DNA of 31,867 bases from RYN-428 sp035648595. GTDB taxonomy: Bacteria; Planctomycetota; Phycisphaerae; Tepidisphaerales; Tepidisphaeraceae. The notes under the pieces are model-generated. The model did no database searches, was not told where the DNA came from, and saw only the letters and a program-made list of their open reading frames with translations. A program made the position numbers and the translations under genes. The stretch spans positions 1-31,867 of the forward strand of contig DASRLH010000492.1 in assembly GCA_035648595.1 (NCBI GenBank), read 5' to 3'. Of the stretch, positions 29,053 through 31,867 are shown one piece after another (within the stretch, counting starts at the first letter, position 1; each line of letters opens with the position of its first letter).

Positions 29053-30459
29053 ATGCCCGGCATGACCATGACCGAGAAGATCCTCGCCAAGCACAGCGGC
29101 AAGGACCGCGTTTCCCCCGGCGAAAACGTCTGGGTGAATGTGGACATCCTCATGACCCACGATGTCTGCGGCCCAGGCACCATCGGCATCTTTCACGAAA
29201 AATTCGGCCGCCAGGCGAAAGTCTGGGATGGCGACCGCGTGGTCATCATCCCCGACCATTACATCTTTACCGCCGACGAAAAATGCCATCGCAACGTGCA
29301 GGTGCTCCGCGATTTCGTGCGCGAGCAGGGGCTTCGGTACTATTACGACCCGGAATTCGTGCGCAATGAGCCGGGCATGCCCAGCCCATATCGCGACCCC
29401 AACAAAACCAACTACAAAGGCGTCTGCCATAAGGCCCTGCCCGAAGAGGGGCACGTGCGCCCTGGCGAGATTTTGCTCGGCACCGACAGCCATACCTGCA
29501 CCGCCGGCGCTTTCGGGCAATTCGCCACCGGCGTCGGCAACACGGATGCGGCGTTCGTCCTGGGCACCGGCAAAACCTGGCTCAAAGTTCCGCCGACCAT
29601 GAAGTTCACCTTCCACGGCCAAATCCCCCCCTACCTCACCGCCAAGGATCTCATCCTCGCGGTCATCGGGGAGATCGGCGTCGATGGGGCGACCTATCGC
29701 GCAATGTACTTCGCCGGCCAGGGCGTCAACTCCCTCACCCTCGAAGACCGCATGACGCTCACCAATATGGCCATCGAAGCCGGCGGTAAAAACGGCGTCT
29801 GCGATGTCGATGAAAAAACCCTCCAATACGTCCGCAATCGCTCGAACATCCCGACCTGGGATGTGGTCACCGACGACCGCAACGCCGCGTTTTTCAGCGA
29901 GCACGAATGGGATCTGGCGACGATGGAGCCGATGGTCGCCAAGCCGCATTCTCCTGACAACAAGGACACCGCCCACAATTGCCGGGAGGTGAAGGTGGAC
30001 CGCGCCTACATCGGCTCGTGCACCGGCGGAAAAATCACCGACATGATCTTCGCCGCCAGCATCCTCAAGGGAAACACGGTCAAGGTAAAAACCTTCGTCG
30101 TGCCCGGCTCGACCGAAGTGCACGCCGACATGAAACGCCTCAACCTGCGCGGCGTCGAGAAAGGCCCCAACGAAAAGAGCATCGAGGACATTCTGCTGGA
30201 CGCCGGCTGCCTGGTTGGCCCCAGCGGCTGCAGTGCCTGCCTCGGCGGCCCCGCCGACACCTTCGGCCGCCTCAACGGCGCCGAAACCTGCATCAGCACT
30301 ACGAATCGCAATTTCCCCGGCCGCATGGGCAGCACCAAGTCCGCCGTCTACCTCGCCTCGCCGTTGACGGTCGCCGCCAGCGCTCTGACGGGGCAGATTA
30401 CGGATCCTCGGGAGTACGTGAGTGCGCCAATTGAGACGGGGATGGCGGGGGTGGCATGA
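29053..30459 (+). CDS. leuC: 3-isopropylmalate dehydratase large subunit / homoaconitase-type
   Basis: Aconitase-superfamily large subunit of 468 residues: TEKILAKHSGKD start, GTDSHTCTAGAFGQFATGVGNTD, and the 4Fe-4S ligands Cys323 (IGSCTGG), Cys393 and Cys396 (GCSACLGG). It isomerises 2- and 3-isopropylmalate in leucine synthesis together with a LeuD small subunit; homoaconitate or related substrates cannot be excluded. An insertion of about 20 residues near 100-120 (YYYDPEFVRNEPGMPSPYRD) lengthens it compared with the 420-residue HACN type. AGGAG lies 8 bases before the ATG at 29053, so the GTG at 29044 is rejected. leuD is not adjacent: the next gene is on the opposite strand. Confidence 0.9.
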   Translation: MPGMTMTEKILAKHSGKDRVSPGENVWVNVDILMTHDVCGPGTIGIFHEKFGRQAKVWDGDRVVIIPDHYIFTADEKCHRNVQVLRDFVREQGLRYYYDPEFVRNEPGMPSPYRDPNKTNYKGVCHKALPEEGHVRPGEILLGTDSHTCTAGAFGQFATGVGNTDAAFVLGTGKTWLKVPPTMKFTFHGQIPPYLTAKDLILAVIGEIGVDGATYRAMYFAGQGVNSLTLEDRMTLTNMAIEAGGKNGVCDVDEKTLQYVRNRSNIPTWDVVTDDRNAAFFSEHEWDLATMEPMVAKPHSPDNKDTAHNCREVKVDRAYIGSCTGGKITDMIFAASILKGNTVKVKTFVVPGSTEVHADMKRLNLRGVEKGPNEKSIEDILLDAGCLVGPSGCSACLGGPADTFGRLNGAETCISTTNRNFPGRMGSTKSAVYLASPLTVAASALTGQITDPREYVSAPIETGMAGVA

Positions 30460-30555
30460 TCCGCACCCGGCGATGAATCAGATTGTGATAAAACATGGCT
30501 ATCCTGCGTGATCATCTGGATTTACACCGCCAATGACAATGCAGCGCGACTTTCC

Positions 30556-31467
30556 TCACGCCTCATAGTACGCCTCGATCGTCCGAATCGCTTCGACCGG
30601 CTTGATGATCGCCATGCACCGCCCCACCGGACGGGCGAAGGTCGTCACCGGCTGCTCGCACAAGCTCCCATCCTGCTCGCCGCCGTCGTTCAGGCGCACC
30701 ACGCGCGAACGCGAGCAGGCTTTGGTGCGGCAGCAGCTCAGCTTCCCCATCGTGTGCAGAGTCGTCTGCAACGGATACTGCACCCAACTCACCGGCTCGC
30801 GCCCGCCGAGCAGGGCGACGTAGGGCTTCTCGAACGCAGCGCATAAATGCTGCAAAAACGTGATCGGCCCCACGCCGCCCTGGGCGTGGTAGGCCAGGCG
30901 GATGAGCTGGCGAGTGTCGGTTTTGCCGATGAGGTTTGTTACGCCGTCCAGAATGGGATGGTCATGCTCCGCGCTGCCGACTTGCACGAAACTCACTTTG
31001 CCGCGAAAGTGATCGACCACCTCCTGATAATACTCGACGGGCCATTGCTTGAGGGTGAAGTCGCTCTTCACGCCGGCGTTCACCAGCCAGTATTCACCCG
31101 GCAATCCAAGGTCCGCGAACGGGCGCGCCTGCTTCTCGTCCTCGGCGAGATAGATGTGCGGGCGATTGGTCGAAAGCTCCAGCGCGATCCCGAGCCTTCG
31201 GCCCAGGTCATCGCAGTAGCCGCGAAGGAACGGAATGGGCGCGCTGTCGCAGCGGTGGATCAAGTCGTAATGCAACTCGATCGATTCGGCTCTGCCTTCC
31301 GCGAGCCGCGTGATTCGCGGATTGTGCAGGAACAGCTCATCGCAAGAAGTGCGCACATCCGTCAGATAGTGGCCGGGGCAGGCATCGTGCAATGAATGGA
31401 TCGCGGCCGTCAGCGTACAGAGGTCGCCGGGCGAGAGGTGGCATTTTAAGATGATTCTTCGAGGCAT
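30556..31467 (-). CDS. Glycosyltransferase family 9-like protein
   Basis: About 303 residues with GT-B layout. The N-terminus RIILKCHLSPGDLCTLTAAIHSLH matches the GDxxxxTxxIxxL start of heptosyltransferase-like GT9 proteins. The second half has WLVNAGVKSDFTLKQWPVEYYQEVV and GGVGPITFLQHLCAAFEKPYVALLGG, which resemble the nucleotide-sugar site. A Cys-rich SCCRTKACSRSR near 245-260 is unusual and could bind a metal. The acceptor is unknown. The ATG at 31467 directly precedes the domain; an upstream TTG at 31491 is possible. No partner glycan genes are adjacent. Confidence 0.75.
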   Translation of the reverse strand: MPRRIILKCHLSPGDLCTLTAAIHSLHDACPGHYLTDVRTSCDELFLHNPRITRLAEGRAESIELHYDLIHRCDSAPIPFLRGYCDDLGRRLGIALELSTNRPHIYLAEDEKQARPFADLGLPGEYWLVNAGVKSDFTLKQWPVEYYQEVVDHFRGKVSFVQVGSAEHDHPILDGVTNLIGKTDTRQLIRLAYHAQGGVGPITFLQHLCAAFEKPYVALLGGREPVSWVQYPLQTTLHTMGKLSCCRTKACSRSRVVRLNDGGEQDGSLCEQPVTTFARPVGRCMAIIKPVEAIRTIEAYYEA

Positions 31468-31626
31468 GGGGAGCTTTCGGGGCGCGGCCAACGCGGCGCG
31501 TCAAAAAAATAATCTGGATTTCCCTTGCTTCGCAGTCTGGGTGTCGTATGCTGAATACAACGACATTGCAACTTGGCGGTTCTGTAGCGTTGGCGGCGCT
31601 TCACAACGAAAGATCGGAGTTGACGC

Positions 31627-31867
31627 ATGTCCTCGTCATCCAGTTCTTCGCCTTCGTCCTCGTCGTCGCCCTCGCCCTCGTCTTCCTCTTCCAGTTCCTC
31701 AGTGACTCCGCCGCCTTTGCCTCCCTACCAGCCGCCGCCGTGCCCGCCTGTGACGCCCGGCGATTGCCCCACGAATGATTGCCCGCCAGCACAAAGTGGC
31801 GGTGGCGGCGGGCCCGGAGGCGGTCCGGGCGGCGGGCCCGGAGGTGGCCCGGGCGGCGGTCCCGGGG
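31627..31867 (+). CDS. Ser-, Pro- and Gly-Pro-rich protein, truncated by the window end
   Basis: The frame is open from the ATG at 31627 to the end without a stop (80 codons seen). GGAG lies 7 bases upstream. The product starts with about 25 residues that are almost all Ser with scattered Pro, passes through PPPLPPYQPPPCPPVTPGDCPTNDCPP, then becomes a GGGPGGGPGGGPGGG repeat. It has no classical signal peptide in the visible part. Similar Ser-run/Pro/Gly-Pro N-termini occur on planctomycete proteins of unknown role. The Cys spacing (CPP..DCP..DCP) may matter for disulfides. Codon use in the Ser run is mixed TCC/TCG/TCT/AGT, so it is not simple triplet slippage. Confidence 0.6.
   Translation, partial: MSSSSSSSPSSSSSPSPSSSSSSSSVTPPPLPPYQPPPCPPVTPGDCPTNDCPPAQSGGGGGPGGGPGGGPGGGPGGGPG

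Noticed and set aside
30460..30555. Expected leuD after leuC
   Set aside because: Only 96 non-coding bases precede a reverse-strand gene; no small-subunit sequence is present.

Overview
The window looks like a chromosomal segment of a Planctomycetota bacterium, most likely class Phycisphaerae. This is inferred from an N-terminal VESLESR..LSA-type sorting motif on a secreted CARDB protein, a WPQFRGP-type PQQ-like propeller protein, a zinc-ribbon/vWA membrane protein, a DUF2934 protein, a Ser/Pro/Gly-rich ORF, high GC, and abundant intergenic inverted repeats of kinds I associate with planctomycete and similar environmental genomes. There was no 16S gene or database search to confirm it. I see no tRNA, rRNA, CRISPR array or intact transposase.

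Layout. 0.2-2.9 kb: polysaccharide-export ABC ATPase (Wzt/TagH type) followed by an FkbM methyltransferase, probably a surface-glycan operon. 2.8-3.3 kb: two tiny reverse ORFs. 3.4-4.6 kb: membrane fatty-acid desaturase. 4.6-5.3 kb: repeats and a decayed REP-associated transposase (RAYT). 5.3-6.3 kb: DUF3592 membrane protein and a lipoprotein with an alpha/beta-hydrolase fold. 6.3-7.1 kb: one ORF that fuses a complete CsrA RNA-binding domain to a yeast-FCY1-like cytosine deaminase. 7.1-7.3 kb: two abutting MITE-like palindromic elements. 7.4-8.9 kb: PilZ protein, convergent with a secreted CARDB protein. 8.9-11.9 kb: GT87 glycosyltransferase and an ACS-family MFS transporter.

12.0-19.6 kb, reverse strand: the most striking block. 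In transcription order it encodes an exported HlyD/RND-type adaptor, a membrane GAF-HlyD protein, a PqqD-like/M50 zinc protease/HlyD polytopic protein, and a short SecA paralogue that ends before the canonical two-helix finger. No outer-membrane channel, ABC exporter or obvious substrate is encoded in the block. It is a candidate for an uncharacterised planctomycete export or envelope-processing machine.

19.7-23.5 kb: small zincin, SppA-like lipoprotein peptidase, zinc-ribbon/vWA protein and a stand-alone LON-domain protein, separated by long inverted repeats. 23.9-26.1 kb: DUF2934 protein divergent from rpsP-trmD-rplS; rimM is absent from its usual place and two hairpins lie there instead. 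26.2-27.3 kb: small hypothetical proteins. 27.5-31.5 kb: secreted PQQ-propeller protein, LeuC-type dehydratase, GT9-like glycosyltransferase. The window ends inside a Ser-, Pro- and Gly-Pro-rich ORF.

The intergenic DNA is dominated by inverted repeats whose arms are made of short degenerate tandem units, in at least five unrelated sequence families. Their arms often abut start or stop codons, and one appears to supply the stop codon of the MFS gene.
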